Origin: Calditrichota bacterium | GTDB taxonomy: Bacteria > Calditrichota > Calditrichia > RBG-13-44-9 | NCBI GenBank assembly: GCA_024276455.1 | Contig: JAJRXE010000319.1 | Location: 1 to 27,844 of the forward strand | DNA length: 27,844 nt | Reading direction: 5' to 3' | Shown: positions 9,014-16,904 of the stretch, in pieces | How positions within the stretch are numbered: position 1 is the stretch's first letter | Layout: each line of letters begins with the position of its first letter | The notes under the pieces: generated by a model | Databases searched by the model: none | Told to the model about the DNA's origin: nothing | Seen by the model: only the letters and a program-made list of their open reading frames with translations | Made by a program: the position numbers and the translations under genes

Positions 9014-9073
9014 AATAACCTCCGAAAAATTGAGTTGAAGTTTAGTCCAATTCGATTGGCACTCTTCCTAATG

Positions 9074-9880
9074 TTAAAAAGCGAGGAAAACATGTAACAC
9101 GATGTCGGCACTAAAATGGGCCACCATGGCACTCTCCAGACCGTGCTTCCAGTACAACCAGCCGAAAGCCAGTCCAGCAATCCCGTTTAGCACAATAGCG
9201 CGAATAATCACAAAAGTGTCCAGAGGAATGCCCATGGCAGCGGTGGCCGGCAGGTGGCCCAGGCCGAAGAGGATCGCCGTCAGAACATTGGCGATCCAGA
9301 AAATTGGAGAAGGAAGGGTAGCCGCTTGGCAGCGCGCAATCAAACAGCCCAGCCATCCCAACAGGGTCAGCAGAAATAGACGCAACAAGACTTCCTCCGC
9401 AATTCCTCCGTAAAAAGCGGCCAGAAAGCCCTGCCAGGGCGGCGGCGTGGGAGGCTCGGGAACAGAAATAGCCAGCGCCTTAAAATGGGCCTCCAGACTA
9501 AAAACCCGAAGGTCCAGTGCCGCAATAATCCCGGCGGCCAAAACGCCGATCACCAGCGCCAGAAGGGCCACCGGACGAAACGGTTGAGCCGGTTTCTCTT
9601 TGCGAATTAACGAGGATAAAAAGGGCAACCCCAACCCGACTCTGGGCGCCAAGTAAAGCCCAAGACCTGTGAATAATCCGAAAATAAGCGCATTGGCAAC
9701 AATTTGAATCGGAATAAGCAGTTCCAGAGGCAGAGGGAGTTGAGCGGTTTTCAATTTCTCCGCCTGCAATGTTAAAGAAAAGGGAATGGCGGCAATAACT
9801 CCCCCTATGACCATACCCCACAAAATAAAGAACAGTTTCCAGTCAAAGGTTGCTTCCTGAGAGTGGGTATTCGTTTCCAT
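9074..9880 (-). CDS. CPBP family intramembrane glutamic-type protease
   Basis: This is a 268-residue polytopic membrane protein with about seven or eight hydrophobic segments. The three conserved CPBP (Abi/Rce1-like) motifs are all present: EEVLLR at 162-167, FGLGH at 205-209 and HFSAD at 255-259, which together carry the catalytic glutamates and histidines. Family members cleave prenylated or membrane-anchored peptides, help maturation or immunity of peptide products, or act in stress responses. No bacteriocin-like peptide gene is visible nearby. The start ATG at 9880 has only a weak GAGTGA upstream. It lies 60 bases before the secreted Ntn-hydrolase gene and may be co-transcribed with it, but a functional link is not shown. 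It is divergent from the OPT transporter gene. Confidence 0.9.
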   Translation of the reverse strand: METNTHSQEATFDWKLFFILWGMVIGGVIAAIPFSLTLQAEKLKTAQLPLPLELLIPIQIVANALIFGLFTGLGLYLAPRVGLGLPFLSSLIRKEKPAQPFRPVALLALVIGVLAAGIIAALDLRVFSLEAHFKALAISVPEPPTPPPWQGFLAAFYGGIAEEVLLRLFLLTLLGWLGCLIARCQAATLPSPIFWIANVLTAILFGLGHLPATAAMGIPLDTFVIIRAIVLNGIAGLAFGWLYWKHGLESAMVAHFSADIVLHVFLAF

Positions 9881-10083
9881 TTTTCACTCAGCGTTTTGTC
9901 TGTTAATTTTATTTCATTTTTCCCGTTCAGGCAACGAAAAATTTGTGCCAAAGCCAATTTCCCGTCCTACAGAAATTTTCTTCGAGAAAACGAACCTTTA
10001 TCACCTACAATTTTGCCCCAAATCCCCGGCTTTCCCGCCTCTCTGAAAATTCCCTTTACTTTTTAGGGGCGGTTTTTTATTTT

Positions 10084-10106
10084 CAACCTGGCAGTTCTGC
10101 AGGTTG
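10084..10106 (+). promoter_or_regulatory. Leader hairpin upstream of the OPT transporter
   Basis: CAACCT-(G)-GCAG and CTGC-AGGTTG pair perfectly around a TT loop with one bulged G, giving ten base pairs. It sits about 40 bases before the transporter ATG, just ahead of the purine-rich ribosome site. It could be an operator or an mRNA leader structure. It has no following T-run, so I do not call it a terminator. Confidence 0.35.
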
Positions 10107-10147
10107 TAAAAAGGAAAAGTAAACGGTTAGACAGGAGGAGACACTCT

Positions 10148-12157
10148 ATGGAAACCACCAAGCGCGGCCTACCGGAGAATGCCTACCGGAAACTGAATCC
10201 AGGGGAGGAATATGTTCCGGTTGTTCCGGCGGACAAAATTCTTCCGGAGGTTACCCCATATTCGCTATTCTGGGGACTGTTTTACGCGGTTTTATTTTCC
10301 GCGGCGGCTGCTTACCTGGGATTGAAAATCGGACAGGTGTTCGAAGCAGCCATTCCGATTGCGATTTTAGCCGTGGGGCTTTCGGTAGCCCTGAAACGTA
10401 AGAATTCTCTTTCGGAGAATGTCATTATTCAGTCCATCGGCGCAGCTTCGGGAGTCATTGTGGCCGGAGCCATTTTTACCATTCCCGGCCTTTACATCCT
10501 GGGATTAAATGCCAGTTTTTACCAGATATTCCTGGCTTCTTTGTTCGGCGGCTTTTTGGGTATTCTGTTTCTCATTCCCTTCCGCAAATATTTTGTAAAA
10601 GACATGCACGGAGAATTTCCCTTCCCGGAAGCCACCGCCACCACGGAAGTCCTGGTTGCCGGAGAATCCGGTGGGGAGCAGGCCAAAATTCTGCTGAAAG
10701 CCGCCGCTGTGGGCGGACTGTACGATTTCATTGTGTCGGCGTTTGAAGCCTGGAAAGAGGTGGTTTCCACCACGGTTTTCGGCTGGGGTAAGGCGCTGGC
10801 AAATTCCGTAAAGCTGGAATTTCGCCTTAACATCGGAGCGGCGGTGATGGGCCTGGGCTACATTGTGGGACTGCGCTACGCCATGATTATTGCGGCGGGT
10901 TCCTTCCTGGCCTGGTGGGTACTGATTCCCATTGTTTATTTCATCGGTCAGTACATTCCCCAACCGATCTTACAATCCACCAAACCCATTTCTCAAATGG
11001 CGCCGCTGGAAATTTTCTACGACTATGTCCGTCACGTGGGTATTGGCGGAATTGCCGCCGCGGGCATCATCGGCATCATTAAATCCTGGCGCATCATTGT
11101 GGGCGCTTTTAAACTGGCCAAAGAAGAAATCTTTGGCGGTAAACTGGCCCACGAAGAAAACAACGTTCCCCGTACCCAGCTGGACATTCGAATGAAATGG
11201 GTGGTTACGTTGCTGGTTCTCACCCTGTTCGGTATTTTCCTTTTCTTCGCTCTGGGCGTGGTGAACAATATTGGTCACGCGGTGGTGGGCTTGCTGATTG
11301 TAACCATTATCGCCTTTTTGTTTACCACGGTAGCGGCCCGGGCCATCGCCATTGTGGGGACCAACCCGGTGTCCGGGATGACCCTGATGACCCTGATCCT
11401 GTCTTCCGTGATTCTGGTACGGGTCGGACTTTCCGGCGAAGACGGCATGCTGGCCGCCCTGATTATTGGCGGGGTGGTGTGCACCGCGCTTTCCATGGCA
11501 GGCGGTTTCATCACCGACCTGAAAATCGGTTACTGGTTGGGAACCACGCCGCGCACTCAGGAACGTTTTAAATTCCTGGGGACTCTCTTTGCCGCCGCCT
11601 CGGTGGGGGTGGTGATTCTAGTGCTTTACAAAACCTACGGTTTTGGTCCCGGCGGCCTGGAAGCACCACAGGCATCTGCCATGGCGGCCGTCTTAAAACC
11701 GCTCATGTCCAACCAGCCGGCTCCCTGGCTGGCCTACCTGGCGGGTATTTTTATGGCCATTATTCTGGAAATGGTAAGCGTTCCTCCGCTGGCTTTCGCT
11801 CTGGGCATGTATTTACCGATTCACCTGAATACCCCCATCCTGATTGGTGGATTCATCGCTTACCTGGTTTCCACCCGCTCCAAAGACGAAGCGCTGAATA
11901 ACGCCCGTCGGGAAAAAGGCACCCTGATTGCCTCCGGATTCATTGCCGGCGGCGCCATCATGGGGGTGGTCTCCGCTCTGATTATTTTCTTTGGAAAACA
12001 AATGTTTGGCAACGAGTGGACCATCGTTAACGCACTGGGCGAATCTTATAAGCTCTGGACGGAATCCTGGGGCGCCGAAGCGCTGGGCTTCGTCATGTTT
12101 GTGCTGCTGTGTATTTACATGATCTGGGATTCCATGAAAGTGAAAAAAGCGGAATAA
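10148..12157 (+). CDS. OPT family oligopeptide transporter
   Basis: This is a 669-residue inner-membrane secondary transporter of the OPT superfamily, whose members import oligopeptides or metal chelates using the proton gradient. Very hydrophobic segments run the length of the protein, roughly 14 to 16 of them. Family signatures include AYLGLKIGQVFEAAIP (about residues 55-70), SENVIIQSIGAASG (about 89-102), the strongly conserved GEFPFPEATATTEVL, and NPVSGMTLMTLI. The length is normal for bacterial OPT proteins. An AGGAGGAG precedes the ATG. A strong terminator follows, so it is probably a single-gene unit, with its own regulation suggested by the hairpin at 10084-10106. Substrate specificity (peptide, siderophore-metal or other) cannot be read from the sequence. 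Confidence 0.95.
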   Translation: METTKRGLPENAYRKLNPGEEYVPVVPADKILPEVTPYSLFWGLFYAVLFSAAAAYLGLKIGQVFEAAIPIAILAVGLSVALKRKNSLSENVIIQSIGAASGVIVAGAIFTIPGLYILGLNASFYQIFLASLFGGFLGILFLIPFRKYFVKDMHGEFPFPEATATTEVLVAGESGGEQAKILLKAAAVGGLYDFIVSAFEAWKEVVSTTVFGWGKALANSVKLEFRLNIGAAVMGLGYIVGLRYAMIIAAGSFLAWWVLIPIVYFIGQYIPQPILQSTKPISQMAPLEIFYDYVRHVGIGGIAAAGIIGIIKSWRIIVGAFKLAKEEIFGGKLAHEENNVPRTQLDIRMKWVVTLLVLTLFGIFLFFALGVVNNIGHAVVGLLIVTIIAFLFTTVAARAIAIVGTNPVSGMTLMTLILSSVILVRVGLSGEDGMLAALIIGGVVCTALSMAGGFITDLKIGYWLGTTPRTQERFKFLGTLFAAASVGVVILVLYKTYGFGPGGLEAPQASAMAAVLKPLMSNQPAPWLAYLAGIFMAIILEMVSVPPLAFALGMYLPIHLNTPILIGGFIAYLVSTRSKDEALNNARREKGTLIASGFIAGGAIMGVVSALIIFFGKQMFGNEWTIVNALGESYKLWTESWGAEALGFVMFVLLCIYMIWDSMKVKKAE

Positions 12158-12181
12158 TCCACCGGGTTTAAACGGGCTTTT

Positions 12182-12222
12182 ACGGGCTAATGGCTTCACC
12201 AGGCTGTTAGCCCGTTTTTTTT
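12182..12222 (+). terminator. Rho-independent terminator of the OPT transporter gene
   Basis: ACGGGCTAA at 12182-12190 pairs perfectly with TTAGCCCGT at 12207-12215 and is followed by eight T residues. A further TGG/CCA pairing is possible inside the loop. It lies 25 bases after the transporter stop codon. Confidence 0.93.
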
Positions 12223-12356
12223 CCTGGCAGCCTGCAAGAAAATTCAACCAGGACCTCTCCTTAAAGGTGGAGCGGATGAATTCTAAAATTCACTGGATTT
12301 GAGGGAAGAAAAATCTCATTTTAAGGTGTGAACAACAACGAAGCCTGGGGCGTTTT

Positions 12357-13334
12357 GTGGAAGCTTTTAAAATCATCAGTACGCTCGGACCGGCCAGTTT
12401 AACCCGGGAATTTTTGCAAACCTGCCAGGAATTACAACAGACCAATTTTCGCTTGAACGGCTCTCACCTTTCTCCCCCTGAATTGCAAACTTACCTGGAA
12501 TTTGTTCAGCACCAGCTCTCCGGTCACCATTACCGCATTTACCTGGATGTACAGGGAAGCAAAATGCGAATCGGAAAATTGTCTGCTCCCCGTCGGCTTG
12601 CCAACGGGGAACAGGTGGATTTCGTGCCCGGTTCCGAAACTTCTGCTCCCTTGCTTCCCCTCCCCCACCGGGAAATTTTTGCCACCGCCGAAGCGGGCGA
12701 CGTTCTGGTTTTGCAGGACGGCTCGCTGGAAATGCAGGTTGTCCGGGTAAACGGCCAGCGCCTGACGGCCGAAGTCACCAAAGGCGGAATCCTGCGTTCC
12801 GGCAGCGGCATCAGCATTCGCAACAAATGGCTTGCTCCGGAACTGTTCATCGAGGCGCAAAAATGGCAAATTGAAATAGCCCGGCGATATCGGGTGGATT
12901 TCCTGGCCATTTCTTATGTGCAAAATGGCGAAGAATTGCAGCATTGGCGTGAGGTCTGTCAAGAAATGGATTACCACCCCCGTCTGGCGGCTAAAATCGA
13001 ACGTCCCGAGGCGCTAAAAAACATGTCTCCGATTATTCAGGCGTCCGACGAGGTGTGGTACTGCCGGGGCGATCTGGGCACTCTTCTTCCCTTAAAAGAG
13101 CTCGGTCCCTGGCAGGAAAAGACGCTTCGGGCCTGCCGTCAAATGCGAAAACCGGCGATCGTCGCCGGACAGGTATTCCACCATCTGACCTTCTTTCCCG
13201 ATCCCACCCGCAGCGAGGTGGTACATCTGTACCAGATTCGTCAGCAAGGAGCCAGCGGGATTGTCCTTTCCGATGAAACCGCCATTGGCGAAAATCCAAT
13301 ATTAGCGGTAAAAAATATTCAGGAATTAATTTAA
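12357..13334 (+). CDS. Short, divergent pyruvate kinase-like protein
   Basis: This 325-residue protein follows the pyruvate kinase A and B domains but lacks the C-terminal allosteric domain, so it is about two thirds of the usual length. Recognisable motifs are ISTLGPAS (7-14), NFRLNGSH (30-37; R32, N34 and S36 match substrate and potassium ligands), LDVQGSKMRIG (63-73), AAKIE with K213 and E215, RGDLG with D239, PTRSEV, and GIVLSDETAIGENP. The usual ATQM motif reads AGQV at 270-273, so the catalytic-site threonine is replaced by glycine. The LDTKG potassium/phosphate site reads LDVQG. The start is a GTG at 12357 with a GGGG six bases upstream; no ATG gives the conserved N-terminus. It may be a low-activity kinase, an enzyme using another enolpyruvate-like substrate, or a regulator. 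It stands alone after the transporter terminator. Confidence 0.83.
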   Translation: MEAFKIISTLGPASLTREFLQTCQELQQTNFRLNGSHLSPPELQTYLEFVQHQLSGHHYRIYLDVQGSKMRIGKLSAPRRLANGEQVDFVPGSETSAPLLPLPHREIFATAEAGDVLVLQDGSLEMQVVRVNGQRLTAEVTKGGILRSGSGISIRNKWLAPELFIEAQKWQIEIARRYRVDFLAISYVQNGEELQHWREVCQEMDYHPRLAAKIERPEALKNMSPIIQASDEVWYCRGDLGTLLPLKELGPWQEKTLRACRQMRKPAIVAGQVFHHLTFFPDPTRSEVVHLYQIRQQGASGIVLSDETAIGENPILAVKNIQELI

Positions 13335-13356
13335 CTCGTGTGAACCAGCCTGTAAA

Positions 13357-13379
13357 CAAAAACAACCGCCCGGTTTTTT
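13357..13379. terminator. Probable bidirectional terminator between convergent genes
   Basis: A five-base-pair hairpin AACCG-CC-CGGTT (13364-13375) is flanked by an A-rich run on the left and six T residues on the right. It could therefore end transcription from the pyruvate kinase-like gene on the plus strand and the kinase gene on the minus strand. The stem is short. A second inverted repeat, CGGGC/GCCCG, lies at about 13389-13410 and may assist on the minus strand. Confidence 0.5.
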
Positions 13380-13418
13380 CCACCTCCGCGGGCACACAGC
13401 CCTTGCCCGATTAAGGAA

Positions 13419-14603
13419 TCAGGATTGAGCGGCTGTGCGCGAGGCGTTCTGCTCCCCCACTTCCGAATTAACTGTAATGGGCAAAATGACTTTAAAAGTG
13501 GAGCCGCTTCCCGGTTCGCTCGTTACCAGGATTTTCCCTCCCATGGACTGAACAATTTCTTTCACCAGACTCAATCCAATCCCCAAACCGCCTCCTAAAA
13601 ATTCACTGCGCGAAGTCCGGTGATTCGTGGAATCCTGCACTTCGTAAAATTTCTCGAAAATCGTATCTTGTTTCTCAAAAGGAATGCCGATTCCGTTATC
13701 TTTCACCGTGTAGTGAAGTTCCTCTCCTTTTTTTTCCAGACGGGCTTCCACTTTACTGCCATCAGGAGAAAATTTCAGGGCATTCTGTAACAACTCCAGG
13801 AACACAAAATTTAACTGCTGCCGATCGGCCCGGACAAACAATGCTCCCTTGTCCGCCAGAACCCGCAATTCAATCTTCCGGGATTCGTAAAGTCGAAAGA
13901 CACTGCGGTACACCCGGGTCAGCAATTTTTTCACATCGAACACTTCCACCCGACCTGCCAGGCTGGACTTCTCCAGATCACCCAGCATGTGCATGCGCTC
14001 AACAATGTCCACCAGATCTTCCGTGGTCTCCTTGAGAATCTGCACCGTTTCCTCCACGTCCGGATCCCTTTGATCCACCAACGCCTCCAGGATTTCCAGA
14101 TAGCCCTTGATGATGGTTAATGGGGTGCGTATTTCGTGGTTGGTGATGTAAAGGAATTTGTCCTTGAGCTCATTCAATTGCCGTAATTGCTGGTTAACCT
14201 GGCGCAGTTCGGCATTCTCCGCCTGGGAAAGAATCTTCTGAGCACATTTGTCAATGGTAAAATGCACATATTCCAGATTGACCGGCTTCAAAATAAAATC
14301 GTAGGCACCTTTTTTCATGGCTCCCAGAGCATTCTCCACGGTGGCAAAACCAGTTACTACCACCACCTCGACAAAGGGCCATTTATCTTTCACCCGGCTC
14401 AATAATTCCAGCCCATTCAATTCCGGCATGTTTAAATCGGTTACCAGAATGTGGTACTCGCTCTGGCGGAATTTCTCCAGAGCGATTTTACCGTTTTCGG
14501 CCGTATCCACCTGATAGCCCCAGTGCTGGAACGACTGCTGGAATAGTTTGCGAATAATCTCCTCGTCTTCCACCACCAGGATTTTTATGTCTTGCTTCTC
14601 CAT
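13419..14603 (-). CDS. Receiver domain-histidine kinase fusion (REC-HisKA-HATPase)
   Basis: This is a 394-residue soluble signalling protein. Residues 1-120 form a CheY-like receiver with acidic residues E12 and D13, phospho-acceptor D56 in VTDLNMP, T84 and K106. A short coiled linker (about 122-148) leads to a HisKA domain with H156 in TNHEIRTPL. The ATPase domain is complete, with N274 in LLQNALKF, the D302-x-G304 box in KDNGIGIP, and GGGLGIGLSLVKEI. It has no transmembrane segment, so its input is phosphorylation of its own receiver, as in response-regulator-controlled kinases. GAGGG lies five bases before the ATG. The gene is 12 bases downstream of a 72-residue DHp-like protein and almost certainly co-expressed with it. 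No DNA-binding output regulator is adjacent, so the phosphate target is unknown. Confidence 0.94.
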   Translation of the reverse strand: MEKQDIKILVVEDEEIIRKLFQQSFQHWGYQVDTAENGKIALEKFRQSEYHILVTDLNMPELNGLELLSRVKDKWPFVEVVVVTGFATVENALGAMKKGAYDFILKPVNLEYVHFTIDKCAQKILSQAENAELRQVNQQLRQLNELKDKFLYITNHEIRTPLTIIKGYLEILEALVDQRDPDVEETVQILKETTEDLVDIVERMHMLGDLEKSSLAGRVEVFDVKKLLTRVYRSVFRLYESRKIELRVLADKGALFVRADRQQLNFVFLELLQNALKFSPDGSKVEARLEKKGEELHYTVKDNGIGIPFEKQDTIFEKFYEVQDSTNHRTSRSEFLGGGLGIGLSLVKEIVQSMGGKILVTSEPGSGSTFKVILPITVNSEVGEQNASRTAAQS

Positions 14604-14615
14604 GAATTCCCTCTC

Positions 14616-14834
14616 TCAGATATTCAACACCTTACGGATTGACTCGATTTCGTTATGTATCCGGTGGATGTATTTGGATAATTCCGAATCTTGTTGGCTA
14701 AAACTGGACTGCAGTAAATAAGCCGAGGTACCAATAATATTTAAACGGCTTCGAATAAAGGATAAAATATTATTGTAGTGTTCCTCAATCTGTTGAATTG
14801 ATTTTTCCGGTGTGCCTGTCAAAGTCCCCTTCAT
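14616..14834 (-). CDS. Small stand-alone DHp-like protein lacking the phospho-acceptor histidine
   Basis: This 72-residue helical protein does not match a family I can name with certainty. From about residue 20 it reads like a histidine-kinase dimerisation (DHp) domain: FIRSRLNIIGTSAYLLQ resembles the HxLNN-type first helix, and SELSKYIHRIHNEIESI the second. The position of the phosphorylated histidine is S29. There is no ATPase domain. AGGGA lies six bases upstream of the ATG, and the spacing of 12 bases to the receiver-kinase gene supports a real, co-transcribed gene. A likely role is to bind the neighbouring kinase or receiver as a decoy, anti-kinase or scaffold; this is inference. The roughly 250 AT-rich bases upstream (14835-15085) probably contain the promoter, but I could not assign its boxes with confidence. 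Confidence 0.72.
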   Translation of the reverse strand: MKGTLTGTPEKSIQQIEEHYNNILSFIRSRLNIIGTSAYLLQSSFSQQDSELSKYIHRIHNEIESIRKVLNI

Positions 14835-15085
14835 GTTACATCCCTGTGTTTTGTTTAAAACTCTACGAAATCCATTTCACCACTTACAACTGTTTTATTG
14901 CAAATAAGATGCCGAATTTTATTCCAGAGTACATTATTTGTAAATTACGATTAATCAATGTATTAGAAACAATAAATTTCGATGAGGATTCCTCAGGGTG
15001 TTGATTCAAGCACCAATTTGTTGGAAATTTCGTGAAAATATTGCACTCGCATATGTCAGGCAGGTTTTAATGCCAAAAAGGGAGG

Positions 15086-15352
15086 TTATTCTTCGAAAAA
15101 GCGTTTCTCGATCAAATCTTCCAGGGCAGCCATGGCCTCCTGCTCGTCTTCCCCTTCAATGGTCACCAGAATTTTACTTCCCGGTTCGGCAGCCAGGGTC
15201 ATGACCCCCATTATGCTCTTTCCATTCACTTCGTACCCATCCTTGGAAATTTTGACCTCGGACTTGAATTTACCCATCGTTTTCACCAAAATTGCCGCAG
15301 GACGGGCGTGCAACCCCAATTTATTTTTAATTGTAAATTCTTTTTGTATCAT
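15086..15352 (-). CDS. ptsH: Phosphocarrier protein HPr of the PTS
   Basis: HPr is an 88-residue cytoplasmic phosphocarrier that takes phosphate from enzyme I and passes it to EIIA proteins. The active-site H15 lies in GLHARPA and the regulatory serine S46 in NGKSIMGVMTL. Both are intact, so control by an HPr kinase elsewhere is possible. I start at the ATG at 15352, which gives the canonical HPr N-terminus and has a TAGG four bases upstream. An upstream extension in the same frame would run back into the preceding IID gene and has no HPr similarity. It follows the IID gene by 19 bases. Enzyme I, which often follows ptsH, is absent; the next gene downstream on this strand is the unrelated DHp-like protein after about 250 bases. 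Confidence 0.96.
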   Translation of the reverse strand: MIQKEFTIKNKLGLHARPAAILVKTMGKFKSEVKISKDGYEVNGKSIMGVMTLAAEPGSKILVTIEGEDEQEAMAALEDLIEKRFFEE

Positions 15353-15371
15353 TAGTCCTACCGTTTTTTGG

Positions 15372-16160
15372 TTAGATGAGCAAAATTCCAAAAAGTACCA
15401 TAAAAAATACCGTAGCCACCCCAAGGAGGTAAAAATTATCGTAAATTCTCTTCAAAACTAAAGCATAGCCAATGGTTAAAAACATGGCCAGAAAAATTGT
15501 TCCGCTCTGGCGCCATAAGGACAGAGCGTACAGGGAGATAAGGAGCAGAAATGAACCCAACAGCAACACGGCATAAAAGCGGCGCCATTTTTCAAAACGT
15601 TGTTGACTCACCACCTTGTAAACTTCCACTCCCAATCGGTACCCTTCCACAATTCCGAAATAGCGGAAATAAAAGTGGGGCACATTGTAAAGAAGAAAAG
15701 CCATTACCAATACTGCAATTTTTAGGGGAAGTGAATGAAACAGTACCAGCCCGGCCATGCCGAAAACAAGGGTGGCCGGTTTAATCGTTCCCCAAAAGAG
15801 CAGATCCCCGGTGGCCCCCAGCGGGCCGATCAACAGATCTTTTACCCGCTCCAGCATTTCCCGGGCGTGTTCCTCTCCCCGGGCGGCCTCTTCTTCCAAC
15901 CGAATGGAAACCCCCAGCGCGTAAGAAGCCAGATAGGGATGGGCGTTGAAGAAGCTCAAATGACGTAACAGAAACTGCCGCTTGCTCTCCAGGTCCGGGT
16001 ATAGTTTTTTGATGACGGGGAAAAGGCAAACACTAAACCCCACACTTAACAGGCTGCGAAAATTCCACACCGACTGCATGAAGAAGCTGCGCAGGAACAC
16101 CCGAAACAGGTCCCAGCGGCTGATTTGAACATTCGCTTGTTTTTCCTTTTCGCCACTCAT
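15372..16160 (-). CDS. PTS mannose/fructose/sorbose family IID component
   Basis: This is the 262-residue membrane subunit of a mannose-class permease. The family signature FFNAHPYLASYALGVSIRLEEE (about residues 70-91; partner of IIC) is clear, followed by GPLGATGDLLFWGTIKP, and the C-terminal third holds several hydrophobic segments. The ATG overlaps the IIC stop codon by four bases (ATGA), so the two are translationally coupled. IIC and IID normally form the sugar channel and need IIA and IIB to phosphorylate the substrate; neither is encoded in this window. Sugar specificity cannot be inferred. In several non-fermenting lineages such sets are incomplete and serve regulation rather than transport, so a regulatory role is a live alternative. 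Confidence 0.93.
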   Translation of the reverse strand: MSGEKEKQANVQISRWDLFRVFLRSFFMQSVWNFRSLLSVGFSVCLFPVIKKLYPDLESKRQFLLRHLSFFNAHPYLASYALGVSIRLEEEAARGEEHAREMLERVKDLLIGPLGATGDLLFWGTIKPATLVFGMAGLVLFHSLPLKIAVLVMAFLLYNVPHFYFRYFGIVEGYRLGVEVYKVVSQQRFEKWRRFYAVLLLGSFLLLISLYALSLWRQSGTIFLAMFLTIGYALVLKRIYDNFYLLGVATVFFMVLFGILLI

Positions 16161-16801
16161 GCGTCAGACGATCTCCAGTGTTTGAGCACATCCCACAATA
16201 GGGGCAGCACCATGGCCACACCCAGACCAAAAATAGTGGGTTTAATGATGACCAATTGCTTCTCGAACAGTGCCCCAATTTTTGCCGCCGCCAGCAGTAA
16301 CTTTGGCTCGACCAAATAAAACACCAGATAGGTCAGCAAAAAGAGCAACCAGAAATAAACCACAATACTCAACAACTCGATCCAGAAAAGAAACCGAAAT
16401 TGATTCTTGCGCACCTGGCGAACCAACCAGTCCAGGAAATGGGCATTTAGTTTTCGGTACACCAGGGTAATGCCCGCCCCGGCCAGACTGATGAATATGC
16501 AGAGAAGAAATGTCACCGTCAACAGACTGTTTCCATAGCTAAAATCGCGATTCATCACCACAATGGCGGTGGCAATCATGGAGGCCAGATTGCCTTCCGG
16601 TACGGTGGCACTGCCGGCGGGAATTTTTGCCAACCAGAGCAATTGAAACAAAAACCCCATCTCCAGACCCAATTGGACATCGCCCAACACCCAACCGATA
16701 ATGGGGCACGCAAAGATGGGGCTGGAAATAAGCACCTGGAACGCCACGGTCGTATCCAGGCTGAGGAAACTGATGAGAGCCGATAAAAAAGCGATATTCA
16801 T
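16157..16801 (-). CDS. PTS mannose/fructose/sorbose family IIC component
   Basis: This is a 214-residue inner-membrane protein with about six hydrophobic segments. The opening, MNIAFLSALISFLSLDTTVAF, the loop PIIGWVLGDVQLGLEMGFLFQL and the segment GSATVPEGNLASMIAT are typical of the sorbose-class IIC family. I choose the ATG at 16801, which has GGAG four bases upstream and aligns with the usual IIC N-terminus. A GTG at 16852 would add 17 residues without a ribosome site. It is the first gene of the IIC-IID-HPr unit. The metalloprotease gene ends about 100 bases upstream with no clear terminator between them, so read-through is possible. The IIA and IIB subunits are not local. Confidence 0.91.
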   Translation of the reverse strand: MNIAFLSALISFLSLDTTVAFQVLISSPIFACPIIGWVLGDVQLGLEMGFLFQLLWLAKIPAGSATVPEGNLASMIATAIVVMNRDFSYGNSLLTVTFLLCIFISLAGAGITLVYRKLNAHFLDWLVRQVRKNQFRFLFWIELLSIVVYFWLLFLLTYLVFYLVEPKLLLAAAKIGALFEKQLVIIKPTIFGLGVAMVLPLLWDVLKHWRSSDA

Positions 16802-16904
16802 TTTCTCCGGGTATTTTTCACTCGCTCTAAAAATGTAAGCGTAACTTATCACACTTCCAACGAAGAATTCGAAACCAGCGAAGAAAATTTTACGGGTCCG
16901 TTCC

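Noticed and set aside
14983..14995. Palindrome TGAGGATTCCTCA in the region between ptsH and the DHp-like gene
   Set aside because: It is a single short palindrome with no partner copy or promoter boxes nearby that I could assign; too little to call an operator.
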